Shown here one piece after another: positions 1 through 11,573 of a DNA stretch of 64,000 nucleotides. Each line of letters opens with the position of its first letter. Positions within the stretch are counted from its first letter, which is position 1. Source of the stretch: Delphinus delphis (lineage: Eukaryota > Chordata > Mammalia > Artiodactyla > Delphinidae). The position numbers were made by a program, and so were the translations under genes. The stretch is from contig NC_082689.1 of assembly GCF_949987515.2 (NCBI RefSeq), forward strand, positions 5,088,001 through 5,152,000, given 5' to 3'. Below the pieces are notes generated by a model, which saw nothing but the letters and a program-made list of their open reading frames with translations, was not told where the DNA came from and did not search any database.

Positions 1-2914
1 CCACAGATGTCCCCCATCCACCCCAGCGGCTTCTCCACCAACTGCAAAAAAAAAAAACAACCCAAAAAACCAGTTAACTGGCAGAGTTTTCACACCACCT
101 AATAGGACACCAGTATCCACAAAATCCTGCAACTTCACTCATGAAGCCGTCATTACCTTCGCAGACTATATGACATGATCTGCAACAGTGGAAACAAACA
201 TCATGCTCACATGTGCCTAGGAGTGGTGACTTGAAAACAGTTCTTTTCCTTGAAGGTCCGAGTACACTCGGCCTAGTTTTGAAAGGCTCCATTTGACATC
301 CCCTCAAAGCAGAAATCTGCACTTTAACCAGGGTAAGCTTCTAGCCTAATGATGCTTCTGTGGGAAGTATGTGCTAGAATAAGGGACTGGTCCTCAGGGA
401 AACGCACGGCCAGGGGCCAAGACAGAGACCTCCTGGGGGCCCTAGTTCTACCCCCGGCGGGGCGGGGGTGTGGGCCGGCCACCTCGGCCTGTGCCCTGAT
501 GCCGTGAGATCTCAGGGCGTCAGCGTCCTTGGTGACGGGAACGCTCAGAGCATCGTCCCCCAGGGTCATCTCGAGGATTAAGTGAGCTGCACCACTCGGG
601 GAAGGTGGCGGGGCAGGGGGCTCAACCAGCGTTACCGATTCACAATATGTGTGCTTTCCAGACACGAGAAGAAACTTACAAGAGCTCCATTATTGCTCAC
701 AGGCCTTAAGTTTTTTTGTTTTATTCTTAAAAGCCAATTCTTTAATTAATCAGGGACTAAAAGGAAGGAAAATGATTCTGTGTCGAATGACATCACATGT
801 CCTAAGCATCTGAGGCTACGGAAAAGATGTATTCCATAGGAATACGTGCTTCCTAGAGGAAAGATGCTTCTCAGAGGGTACATACCACTGGAGAGAAAAA
901 CCCCTGGGATTTTTAATGTCACCGTCTGGGGATGTGGGGAACACTGGGCCTGAGCTTTGTAATAAGAGAACCACCCCCCAAAAATACTTTCATTAAAAAG
1001 GCAACCCCAACAGCAATCATGGCTGATGAAAACTTCAGGGTGGGGCAGTGCTCCGAGCCCCTAATTCCTCGGGCTGGAGTTCCCTCTCCAGTGTGGGCAT
1101 GGGGCTCCTTGCGAGACTGGTCTCACTGCGGTTAAACTCTGGCCCCGGGCAGCCTGCTCACTGCTCCACGGCTGGCGTCAGGGGAAGCGCCGTGTCTCTG
1201 CAGCCCTGGGCCCCCCAGCATCCCATCCCTGGCAGCATCCCGGGACAGCAGTGCCTCTGAAGCCACTACACCAGCTCCAACATGCGCTTCTGTACGCCTC
1301 TCAACTTTCTTCTTAGATTCTTTATGTCAGAGCTAAGGTGTGCTCTTTACATGTGAGATTGCCCCTGGTCACTCCAGAACATTTACGAGCTAGAAAAGCG
1401 GAAAATCACCCCAGGTGACACCCACACTTTACCTACGTCATTCTCCTATTACCACCTGCCTCGGAGGGAACCCTTGTGATAGCAGGACAGACGTCCCACG
1501 GGCGAAGGACCACTCAGAAAAAGTGACTGAACTTTCAGCACCATCATGAACCTTCTAGGACGGTGTCAGACATCACACCCTGTCCTGCGTAAGTATAAAG
1601 TAACAGACGTGCGCTGAACCCGAGCTCTCACAGCTCCGTAACCTACTTTTTTTCATGTTTAACATGTCTTCAGTGTTTCCTTACTCTCATCGACTATGCT
1701 GTTTCAGCAAAGCGAAAACAAATCTTTTCCACACTTTAACTAACGTCTTTGCTATCAGAACATACCTTATGGACTGCTTTGTTTCACAGTTTGACAGCAT
1801 TTTTCTTTTAAATACTGGTATAGCTTACGATCAGTGGCATTTTAGACTCACTAGAACATGGTAAATCCACGCCATTTTTCTGTAGCGCTGCACACACCTC
1901 AGTGTATGGAGTTCTAGAACTTTAACAACCTCCATATTCAACATCGTTCGCTTAAATCACCAATAATCCTGTGTCGCACTTTCACCAAAGGGTAAGTTCA
2001 AGAAAGAACGCCAGAGAAAATTTGTAATATTAAGTTCACATTAATGGGTCTTGACTATTACTAGCCCTCGGTCCCTTCAAAGTGTTCAGCTAGTAAATTA
2101 TAGAAGTACAGTAATAAACTGGAGAGTGAGTAAACCAAAGAAAAAGGTTTTCCACACTCATGCTGGTTTTTTTTTCCTCCACAACACCCATTTTTCAAGG
2201 AACTTTCAAAGAAATCACACTGTGCTGCATCCTGGTTTGCGGCGGAGAATGATCCAGGCTGAGAAGCCTGGTGGGCAGCCTGGCAGTAGTGCTCAGATTT
2301 CCAAATCCCATCCAACTTTCTAAATGACTGTACTGCTCTAGAGATCAAACACAGGATAAAAGGAGAAAAAAAGGGCTATAGACACTTCCAGATGTCAGTT
2401 TAGCTGAGTTGACAAATCAGTGCAGATTCTGCTCTTCCTTCCTTCTTAAAAAACGCAAAGTGGGGCTTCCCTGGTGGCGCAGTGGTTGGGAGTCCGCCTG
2501 CCGATGCAGGGGACACGGGTTCGTGCCCCGGTCCGGGAAGATCCCACGTGCCGCGGAGCGGCTGGGCCCGTGAGCCATGGCCGCTGAGCCTGCGCGTCCG
2601 GAGCCTGTGCTCTGCAACGGGAGAGGCCACAACGGTGAGAGGCCCGCGTACCACAAAAACAAATCAAAAACAAAAACGCAAAGTGAAAATCAGCCACACA
2701 GCCCAAACTTCCCTCCAGGTTTCTGTCTGAAGGAACAACGGAATTAGTCTCTCAGGGATGAGAAAAACCTCAGTACAGAAAGCATGTTCCTGGGGCCTCT
2801 CTCTCACCTTTTCTTGTATGCACCTGACCGACTTCTCAGAAGCACCTGTGGAGTCAGACCCTTCCCAAGGAGGCCCAGGTGAAAGCGGGTCACCAGTGTG
2901 CGCGCAGTACTCAC
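1..2914 (-). other. AGAP1: AGAP1 intron 4, first part
   Basis: Non-coding. It starts with the donor GTGAGT and continues past the left edge. It contains one full-length CHR SINE (2463-2671). The rest (1-2447 and 2686-2914) holds no gene, RNA or repeat I can name; a GC-rich stretch at about 420-620 gives only short chance frames. Confidence 0.75.
2463..2671 (+). mobile_element. CHR-type tRNA-derived SINE, full length
   Basis: Begins GGGCTTCCCTGGTGGCGCAG, contains the tRNA-like B-box region GGTTCGTGCCCC and ends in an A-rich tail. Flanked by a 14-base perfect target-site duplication, AAAAACGCAAAGTG, at 2449-2462 and 2672-2685. The plain duplication points to a fairly recent LINE-mediated insertion. 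Confidence 0.92.
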
Positions 2915-3000
2915 CTGTGCCTCTGGAGGGCCCCCTTCATCCCTGATCAGCAGCAGGTAGCTCTGTCCGTCAACAACAATCTCTTTCTTGAATCTGCCAC
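2915..3000 (-). CDS. AGAP1: AGAP1 exon 4, middle of the GTPase-like domain
   Basis: 86 bases. The acceptor follows a (TG)n-containing tract (GTGTGTGTGTGGCAG) and the donor is GCACAG|GTGAGT. With the base carried from exon 3 it encodes [20 protein letters not shown] followed by DEGGPPEAQ. This is the beta2-beta3/switch II part of the AGAP GTPase-like domain, where the DEGGPPE segment stands in place of the usual DTAGQE of Ras. It ends in phase 0. The next AGAP1 exon, expected to begin FAMWVDAV, was not seen in the 2914 bases to the left and is presumably outside the window. Confidence 0.95.
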
Positions 3001-5868
3001 CTGCCACACACACACAAAAAATCTCGTTACGCGGGAAAGACAGAGCGAGGGAAGGGCAAACAGACGTGGGCTTCGCTTGTGGAAAAATACACCCTAGGCT
3101 GTGGCCCTGGGGGCAGCCCTGAGTGTTTAGTAGGAGTGGGCTGCGGCTCTGCCTCCAGGGACCCCTGGACTTTAAAAGAACTACTGAACTCAGATTCAAA
3201 TATCCATCCTTAAGAACCCGTGTTCCTTTCTAGTTAGAATACACAGCCTCCATGCAATGCCAGGATCACTCGTGGCTCAGAAGCGTGGGATTTTAATGCA
3301 GGCTTTGTGTGTAAATTCAGGAATTCTCTCTCCCTGGGAACACGCTGATACCGAGTCCAGAAACAGAGAGCCCGGAAATTGTTCTCTCGTTGGGTTCACA
3401 AAACCGAAACGAATTGTATCTGCTGATCAGGGGCCTGGTCTCCAGCACGTTGACAAATTCAAGGGCTGAGAATCTGTATTCTCCTCAAGAGAAACCCAGT
3501 TCTTGGAGGGAAAACATAGAACAGCATGGGGATGGTGTTTCCGTGTTCACAGTTCACAGGTAAGGGAAGGGTGCTCAACTACCACACACGGGTTAGACAC
3601 AAACTACTGGACGGCAGCTCCGCACAGGTGGAGACACAGCAGCGCAGCTGGCGGACGGAGAGCGTTAGAGACCACGCTGGGTTAGCGAGAGACCACCAGG
3701 GGCCCCGCCGGAACACGGGGGGTACGGGGGTGGCCACGTGAGGGCGGCAGGGGCTGACCCCGCCCACGCCCAGGTGCCTCAAACATCTCCCCTCAGCGCC
3801 CCGGTTCGGACTGCTAGGCCTCCCCTGGGCAGCGGGAAATACGTCCGCTTCTGGGTCCCTCTGCCACGCCCTCTGCCACCTCCAGAGACAAACGACCTGC
3901 CCACGCTCTGGGCTCTGAGCCTGCGGCAGTCACCCCTCACTGGGCTTCGGAACTCGTGGTCTCGAGGGGAACACGCCAGCACCGGCGCTCACTTCAGCTC
4001 CTCGGCACAGAGGCCTTCCAGAATCACCAGCTAACCCCGAATAACTGGAAGCCCGCGAACCTCGCTGGTGGAGCTTCCCCACCGGCCCCAGAGGCTGGGT
4101 GTCGGCCCCCTGCCCCCCGGAGTCACACCTGGCTCTCCGCCACAGCGGCCCCTCGACGACGCGGACCTTCCCTCCGAGAGTCCGGGGTTTGGGCCATCCC
4201 AGCGCCCGAGAAGCAGAAACTAGACTCCCCGTCCCAAACCACCCCACCTCACCTCACCGCACCCCTAAGAAGTGTCCGCAGGTGGGCCTCTGCCACGTGA
4301 GGCTGGGGCGGCCCGCGGGGAGGTCGCCTCCGCAAGCGAGCACGCATGCGCACACGGCCGCTCCCGCCCCGCATTCCCCCCCCACCCTCCGCCCCGGGCA
4401 CCCCGTCACAAGCAAGATGCACGTGCTTAAAGAGCAAAACTTCAAAAACCGAAGAAACTTTCCAACTTTAAAATGGAGAAACTCTCATATTGATCCCCCT
4501 CACCGCCGACACCGAAAAAGGAGGGCAGACTCCGTGGAGAACGGACGGAGGGAAACACATCTGAGGGCCGGGGGCGGGGTATAGAGCGCACGCGCGCTGG
4601 ACCAGACGGGCTGAGGCCCGCTCTGCACCTGCGCATCTGGCTGTAGGAGGATCCACAGTGATTCACGGTCCCTGTGCCCCGCAGCTCCCGCAAACGAGCC
4701 CTGACTCCCAGCATCTGAGCGCATGGAGGCCAGCCCTGGTCTGATGAACTCAGGTTCGACCTCCACGAGCCTTCACAGCTGCCCTGGGCACGCTGGTCTC
4801 ACACGGCCAACTCCTCACTAGTCCGCGTGGTCTCCAGAGCAGGAGGGGGGAGCTCCCGCAGTACCAGCACCCCTCCGCTGCCAGCCGCCTGCCCCCATCT
4901 CCCTGGGGAGCAGGCACCCGGTGGGCGTCACCATGCAGCTCTCCCGGAATGACGCCCGCTGATGGCCCTGCTCCTCCCCTGGGTCTCTATGCCCTCGTGT
5001 GTCTTACAGGGTAAGGGCTTGTTAGATAAATTTCACATCTATTCGTTCATTCACTTTCTTTCACATATTTTTGTAGAGTCACGACCCCAAGTTATGTGTC
5101 CAGATAGCTGAACAACAATACTAAAGTTAAGAAAGGTTTTGAACAGAGTTCTCTCTGCTCCTCTGCTTTGTAACCTCAAGCAGAGGCCTCTGGATCTAAT
5201 TTTCATCAGCTCTAAAAGGAGGGGTGATTCTCTCCTCCATCCTTAAGGCCCCTTCCAATTCTAAAATCACTTTTCATTTCCCCCCTAAGATATGTAATTA
5301 GTATGTCTCTTCAATATTTTACAATTGCAAATATTAGACACTTGCAATGGACTTCTGTGTTTTCTCTGGTGTTATACATCAGGAAACAAAAATGAAACAC
5401 TCAAATGCATTTGCCATGAACCCAAAGGTTTGATTAGATAAAATTCAGCCAGGTGTTTAAGCACCCAGATTGTGAAAAAGTAAGACTATGATTAATAAAA
5501 TTATATATAAAAAATAAACTCCTACTGCGGATAGATTGTCAGCAGGCTCAACGGGAACATAGACAACTGGGTACTGGAGAAACACAGCCCAGCAGGTAAA
5601 TAAAATTCGACTTTAAAATCCGTTCTCTACAGTTCACTTTAGAGACACAAAGGGAAAAAACCTTGGGATGAAGGTGGGGGTGGTACCAAGCTGGTCTACA
5701 CTCCCCAGGGGCCACCTCTCTCATTATCTGAAATTCAAACCCGCCATCCATCCCAGCCATTAGATCTTTCCCTACCGAAATGTTAGAGCACTACCAAACT
5801 CTACATCCAGCTTCATTTCTAACGCAGATGCAATTTAAATGCCTATTTTACAATCCTATTTCCAATTA

Positions 5869-6163
5869 CAGTCATCCCTCAGACTCCACAGGAGACTAGT
5901 TCCAAAATCCCTTATACAAAATGGTGCAGTATTTTCATATAACCTACACACATCCTCCCGTATACTTTAAATCATCTCCAGATTACCTATAATATCTCGT
6001 ACGGTATAAATACCGCGTAAATAGCTCTAAGTTCAACATAAATGTTACGTAACTGGCTGCCAGCATGAGACAAATTCAAGTTTTGCTTTTTGAAACTTCC
6101 TGTAATTTTTTTTGAGTGTTTCAGATCCGTGGCTGAACGAATCTGTGGATACAGAGGGCTAGC
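5869..6163. mobile_element. Tigger-family non-autonomous DNA element
   Basis: Begins CAGTCATCCCTCAGACTCC right after a TA. It contains CCTACACACATCCTCCCGTA and TTTAAATCATCTCCAGATTA, typical of this mariner/Tigger-type family. It ends with CTGTGGATACAGAGGGC, an imperfect inverse of the left end. No coding capacity. Confidence 0.75.
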
Positions 6164-7369
6164 AGCTCTGTTGCACCGAGCTCTGTATTCCCAGCATTTA
6201 ACGCACAGCCTGGCCTGCGGCCCATGCTATAAACTTGTTACACGAATAATCGTCAACCGTCTCTGACTGCCAAATACTATTACATGACATTAAAGTACCT
6301 GGGGGGTAGTTTTACTTTTGGAAAGTGTACCCAAATCTGACCCCTGTATTGGCTCGGCCCACCCGTGCATACGTGTGCAGTGCCCCCCCCACAGCTGCCC
6401 GCCCACCGAGTACACAGGGGTACAAGGGCTCTGTACCTGTGCTGACATCCCCATGAGAAGGGAAAATGGAGATCCCTCCCGCACTTAAGTCTGTTCCTTC
6501 CAGAGATGCCGTGAGGTCAGCAGAGGTAGAGAGCACCGCATTAAGTATGCAGCAAACAGGTAGAGATAAGTGAGCAGAACCAAGTTCATCTCTGGGCTTT
6601 GATGTTCGTAACTGAGTCTCGCTGGACAGAAGTGTTTGCATCTCGTTAGAGCACACAGAGGGGACATTCTTCTTGTCTGAACTCAAGCTCACATGCAATT
6701 TATTAAATTTCTGGTTCACCCAAAGTCTAGTTTTCAGAGTTTCCAGAAAACTGCCCTGGGAAACTTTGTTTGCCCTTCAGCTTGCCTTCTTAAGCAAGTC
6801 AAGGTCTTAATTTCTTCCAAAAATGAGTAAAAGATGGACCTGAATATACCTACCAAGAACAGGGATGCTGGGTGTGTTGTGAATAGCACACCAGGAAGAA
6901 AAGGTCAGTTGTTTTGTTTCTTTAATATCTTGAAAAAAAGACTCAAGGGGGCCCCTTATAATCCACTGGCAACCAATCAGTATCAAGGTTTCAAGGTTAC
7001 TACTCTGAGTCCTGATCTCATGCTGGGGGAACCAGTTTTGAATCTGGGATGCTGGCATAGGTAAAAACAACTGGGTTCCCTCTACTCTTTAAGCTCAAGC
7101 TAGGTAGGATGGACCTACAATGGAGCCCTATTAAATATAAGGGCTGTCTACACTGAAGGAGGTATAACCATCTCACCTGGGTTGGCATTTCTGCTTTAAG
7201 GGGGAAAAAAAGAAAATCAAATTTTCCTATTCTCAAAAAAAAAAAAAAAAAAAAAAATCTTGTTGGGAGTAAACACTGCAACAGATGTTTGACATTTCTG
7301 TCTTTTTGGCTAATTGGACTAAAATTTATTATCATATCATTAACAGCTCTCCAGGCAACAGCAAGCCTT

Positions 7370-7535
7370 TTAATACTTTACAAAGCACTTCTCTTCCCAC
7401 ATCATGTCCGTTGTTCCTCACAGCATCTTGTGATGCAAATATCACCATCAACCTCCACATCTAACTTGGCTGGAAAAGAAGTTCAGACACTGACCAAACC
7501 CCCACAGCCAGCAGGCATGAGACCCAAACCTGGAA
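7370..7535 (-). repeat. MIR SINE fragment, diverged
   Basis: TCCTCACAGCATCTTGTGATG, AAGTTCAGACACTGACCAAA and ACAGCCAGCAGGCATGAGA match the reversed MIR layout with many changes. Confidence 0.55.
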
Positions 7536-7852
7536 GTGCTGACTGATTCTCACCTCTGCCCTCTTCCCTGTGGATTTCTGCTCAGACAGTTCACGGCACA
7601 CATTGTCCACAGACGAGCTTGGAATCTTTCGTGTAATTTCCTAGCACCCACAGGGCAACACCGAGAATGCAGGGCAGTGGGGCTGAGGATGTCTTTTCCT
7701 CGCTCCACTCACAGCTCCGGAAGGGAACTGCCTTCAGCCCCAAATGGTAATCATCCCTGTGCTTAGGAAACTAAAAAGAAATAGACCTGCCTATCACTTT
7801 GTGTCACAGGAAAGAAACTTTTGTATTCTATTACAAGTTAATCATTAAAGGG

Positions 7853-8241
7853 ATGTTGCCTATAAGCTTAAATGATACATAATGGCCCATCTCTGGGAAC
7901 CCTGCCTCCCAGGTGATGAGCATTAAGCTAAAATACTTTTGTTTAGTTCACAGGAAACATCCTGACCAGGCCCACCTGTGAATGACCGCAGGAAGGAAGA
8001 AATGAACACACCCCCTCCGGAAGCTGATGGGAACCAGTAAGTGTCTGACTTTACTCCCTCCCCTTCTAGGATAAAAGGAGCCTGAATTCTAACTCAGGCA
8101 GGATGGTTCTTTGGGACACGAGTCCAGCATCTTCTCGGTTTGCGGGCTTTCTGAATAAAGTCGCTCTTCCTTGCCCCAGCAACTCATCTCTCGATTATTG
8201 GCCTGTTGTGTGGTGAGCCGTACGAGCTTGGACTCAGTAAC
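7853..8241 (+). mobile_element. Solo endogenous-retrovirus LTR (class I-like), probable
   Basis: About 390 bases starting TGTTGCC and ending GTAACA, the TG...CA form of an LTR. A TATA-like ATAAAAGG lies at 8071-8078 and an AATAAA polyadenylation signal at 8154-8159. The R/U5-like end contains TCTCGATTATTGGCC and GAGCTTGGACTC. No retroviral genes are next to it, so it looks like a solo LTR. I could not see a clear target-site duplication, so the exact ends are uncertain. Confidence 0.65.
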
Positions 8242-8951
8242 ATGTTTCATTTTTTTTTCCCGCTGATTTCCATCTTTACTTTTCCACGCATAAGTAAAGG
8301 ATGAATATCATTCTTGAGTTTAAAAGTGCATTTGTGGAGCACGCTATTTCCCTTTTCCATAAGAAAGAGGAGGGGGGGCATTATTCCAGCATCCGATCAG
8401 ACAAAGTCAAGCCGCTAAGACCCTCCCCATAGCTGCAAGCTGGCCTCACATCTTGTCACCCTTAGGAGGCCCCCAGCTCAGGAGCACCTGATTTTCCCGG
8501 AGGAACGGTTTAGAGATTCTTGTCATTTGTAACATTTGCCTAAAATTTTCTTCTTACTTAGCCCCAGAACAAATATCTGTAAATGTTGTTGTTCCCTAAT
8601 TATTTAGGACTGGCGGGATGAGAGGACTACACTGGAGACAACTATGAATATTTTCATTTCTCCCCGGGAGAATATGAAAAGTCTGATCATAAATGTGCCA
8701 GAAAGGCTTTAAAATTAATTTTGCTCTTTTAACTCTGATCAAAATACTGAAGTCAGGTACCTATTACTGAGGTTTTGGAGAAGTTTCATATCATGACATT
8801 TAAAAGGGATTTTGGATCCCATTATTATTTTTACACTGGGGAAGAAAAGTTTTACTGGTTACACGTCCGTTTACAAAATTAAACCAAATCAGACTTCATT
8901 TCCCCTGCCAAGTTTTAAAAAACTTACACTGTTTAAAAAAGGGGAGGGCAG

Positions 8952-9160
8952 GGCTTCCCTGGTGGCGCAGTGGTTGAGAGTCCGCCTGCCGATGCAGGGG
9001 ACACGGGTTCGGGCCCCGGTCTGGGAAGATCCCACATGCCGCGGAGCGGCTGGGCCCGTGAGCTATGGCCGCCGAGCCTGCGCGTCCGGAGCCTTTGCTC
9101 CGCAATGGGAGAGGCCACAGCAGTGAGAGGTCCGCATACCGCAAAAAAAAAAAAGAAAAA
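8952..9160 (+). mobile_element. CHR-type tRNA-derived SINE, full length
   Basis: Same body as the copy at 2463, starting GGCTTCCCTGGTGGCGCAG, with an A-rich tail at 9143-9160. GGGAGGGCAGG occurs on both sides (before 8952 and at 9164-9174) and is the target-site duplication, within a slightly longer imperfect match. Confidence 0.92.
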
Positions 9161-10247
9161 AAAGGGAGGGCAGGGACTACTATAAAAATGTACTAACACT
9201 AAGGATCTAATTAATGCGTGGTGACTGGTAAGTTCACGGGTGAAATGCTCACGCTTATGACTTCAGGTGAAATGGGGTTTAACACACAGGCCACGGTCTT
9301 TAACAACTTCTTTTCACCCAGACCTGAGTAAAATGAAGAAGGAAGACGGAGACAGAAGTCAAAGTTCCAGGGTAAGACGAAAGATTTGAACGTTGCTATA
9401 ACCAAATTTCCTTTCTTCCATATCTAATAAAATGAGGGGGGAAAGTAAAAGCCAGATAAAAAGTTCACCATCCACCAAGAAAAGAATCCAAGCTTTACAG
9501 AACCAGCCTCGAAAACACTGACCTTCAGAATGAACAGGAGGACTCCAGCCCTGGGTGCAGAGTGGCTGCAGATCCCCCAGAGAGGGGGTGCTCAGGAAGG
9601 GGCAGCATGGCCTTTGTGCCCTGTCCCCTGACGGTTAGGAGGTTCCCAAACGAGCAGCCGCCAGGGCTCTCTGCAGGCCAAGTGCCTGCGATACCCAGAC
9701 TGCAAGGAGGGGCCCCCGCAGGGAGTGACGTATAACACAACCCCCGCCCAGCCCGCGCGGAGGCAGGGGACCTGGCGCAGGGCATCCAGCAAATTACTAC
9801 GGACTGCAAGCGCCCTGTGTGTCAGGGCAGCTCACCTCTGTCTGGAGGAGATGCCCTCAGAGGACAAAGGGACTCATGATACACTGCGATTCTCAGGGAA
9901 AGTAACATCCAGCCTCAGCCTTCCGTGCTTCCCTGCAGGGGCCGGGGGTGTGACGGAGGTCTGGGAAATGGGAACTCGGGCAGACTGCGCCATCCCTCTG
10001 GGCCAGGGATGTCTCCTCTAGCCTGTGTCCTGCCCCAGGAGACCAGATGGCAGGGGGCTCCCCACGTCCCGTACCTGACCCAGGACGAGTGGCCAGCCTA
10101 TGTGAACGGCCTGGGCAGTGCGTGTATCCCTGCACTTGACTACAGTCGAGACAGCGCCAATCTCAGCAAAGGGGAGGAAAAAGCTAAAGAGATGGTGAGA
10201 CTATCATGCAAAGATAGGGCAAGGGGAAAAAGACACGGAGGGATTGC

Positions 10248-10369
10248 GGGAGTTCCCTGGTGGCCTACTGATTAGGACTCCGGGCTTTCACTGCCACGGC
10301 CCGGGGTTCAATCCCCGGTCGGAGAAATGAAATCCTGAAAGCCGTGCAGCGCAGCCAAAATAAAAGGGG
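10248..10369 (+). mobile_element. Short CHR-related tRNA SINE
   Basis: Starts GGGAGTTCCCTGGTGGCCTA and contains TTTCACTGCC and GGTTCAATCCCCGG, a good B-box-like element, ending in an A-rich stretch. This is a distinct subfamily with TTAGGACTCC, shared with 29508 and 43269. Confidence 0.8.
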
Positions 10370-10374
10370 AGGCG

Positions 10375-10920
10375 GGTTGCAAGGGAGCCCGCAAAACCCA
10401 AAGAGCCAATGGAGGAGGAAGCAAAACTCAAAAAGCAGAAGGAAATCCCTTCTGATCACTTCCCTCCCTAATGCCACTTATGAACAGACACTGAACAAGA
10501 CAAGAACTCCAGGGAGAAGAAACCGAAACAATGAGGGAAGAAATGGGAACCTCTAGAACTGAGGACCAAACCAACATTTTGGAACGGACGAATACAATGT
10601 GAAAAAGTAAGGGAGAGAAGAAACACCGCTCAAAGCTGAAATTCTGACATGGAGGAATGGCTTGAAATAAACTCGGTCAAGATGAAAAAGACAGAAGTTA
10701 ACTGACAGGAAGACAAATGAAACTAACAAAAGGATAAACGGCACCTCTGACAACAACTCCCCAAGGAAAGAGCTCAAAGACTATTCAGAGATAAAATACA
10801 GAGGCATTTTCTTGAAATGCAAGAAGATAGGAACCTGCAGATCAAAACAGCCCATGATCTTCCAAGAGAAAAAGACAGACTCTCAACGTCACTTTAAGGA
10901 TGGAGCAAAACCAAGGCCCT
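10375..10920. repeat. Purine-rich stretch, possibly a decayed LINE
   Basis: A-rich plus strand full of GAAGAAAC, AAAAAGACAGAAG and similar runs, with no frame longer than about 74 codons on either strand. The composition resembles old L1/HAL1 ORF1 sequence but I could not match it to a definite element. Confidence 0.3.
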
Positions 10921-11515
10921 GGTGAAAAGCTGCCACGCCAGCCAAGACGGGGCTCTCATCCCACAGCAGGGCCCAAGGTGCAGCCCCAGGAGCACACTCC
11001 AGGGCCACTTCAGGGGGCTGGAAAATGGCCAACGGAATAAGCATTTTTTACATACGTACAACTGGTGTTGAAACGGCTGTCACACGGCAGGTATGTTACA
11101 CACTAACCCAGAGACCAAGATGGCGGCTCTTGCTGCATCAGGTAACCCGGGCAGAGGCAGAACCCACCTGCTGGGATACGGGGAAAGTCGCGGCCTCGCC
11201 CTGGCCTTTTAAAAATCTCATCCTGCATTTGTTTGCGCCTGAAAATCATGAAGATTGCACAAGCAAGCAACCTGCTTGGGGACATGTCCCACCTTCCGTG
11301 AGGGACAAGCCGGGCACACGTGCGGTGACAGTTTTTTGTGTGATGCAAGTAATTTAAGCAACAACAAGGAGATAGTTAACCAGCTGGCTCTTGGCGATGT
11401 CACAGTGCACTCAGTGCTGACCGTGGTCTGGGGGGCGGGGCTCCTACCTGAATACTTCTATGGAATGAGAGTCACTGCCTTCATTGATTCAACCTGGAAT
11501 TTCAAGAGTGCTACT

Positions 11516-11573
11516 ATTCCTACTACTTCAACACTTCTGGATGTATTCCTACTACTTCAACACTTCTGGATGT
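11516..11573 (+). repeat. Exact 29-base tandem duplication
   Basis: The 29-base unit starting ATTCCTACTACTTCAACACT occurs at 11516-11544 and again at 11545-11573 without a difference, pointing to recent duplication. Confidence 0.95.

Noticed and set aside
2463..2671. tRNA gene
   Set aside because: The tRNA-like A and B boxes belong to SINE heads; there is no full cloverleaf and the flanking duplications show retrotransposition.
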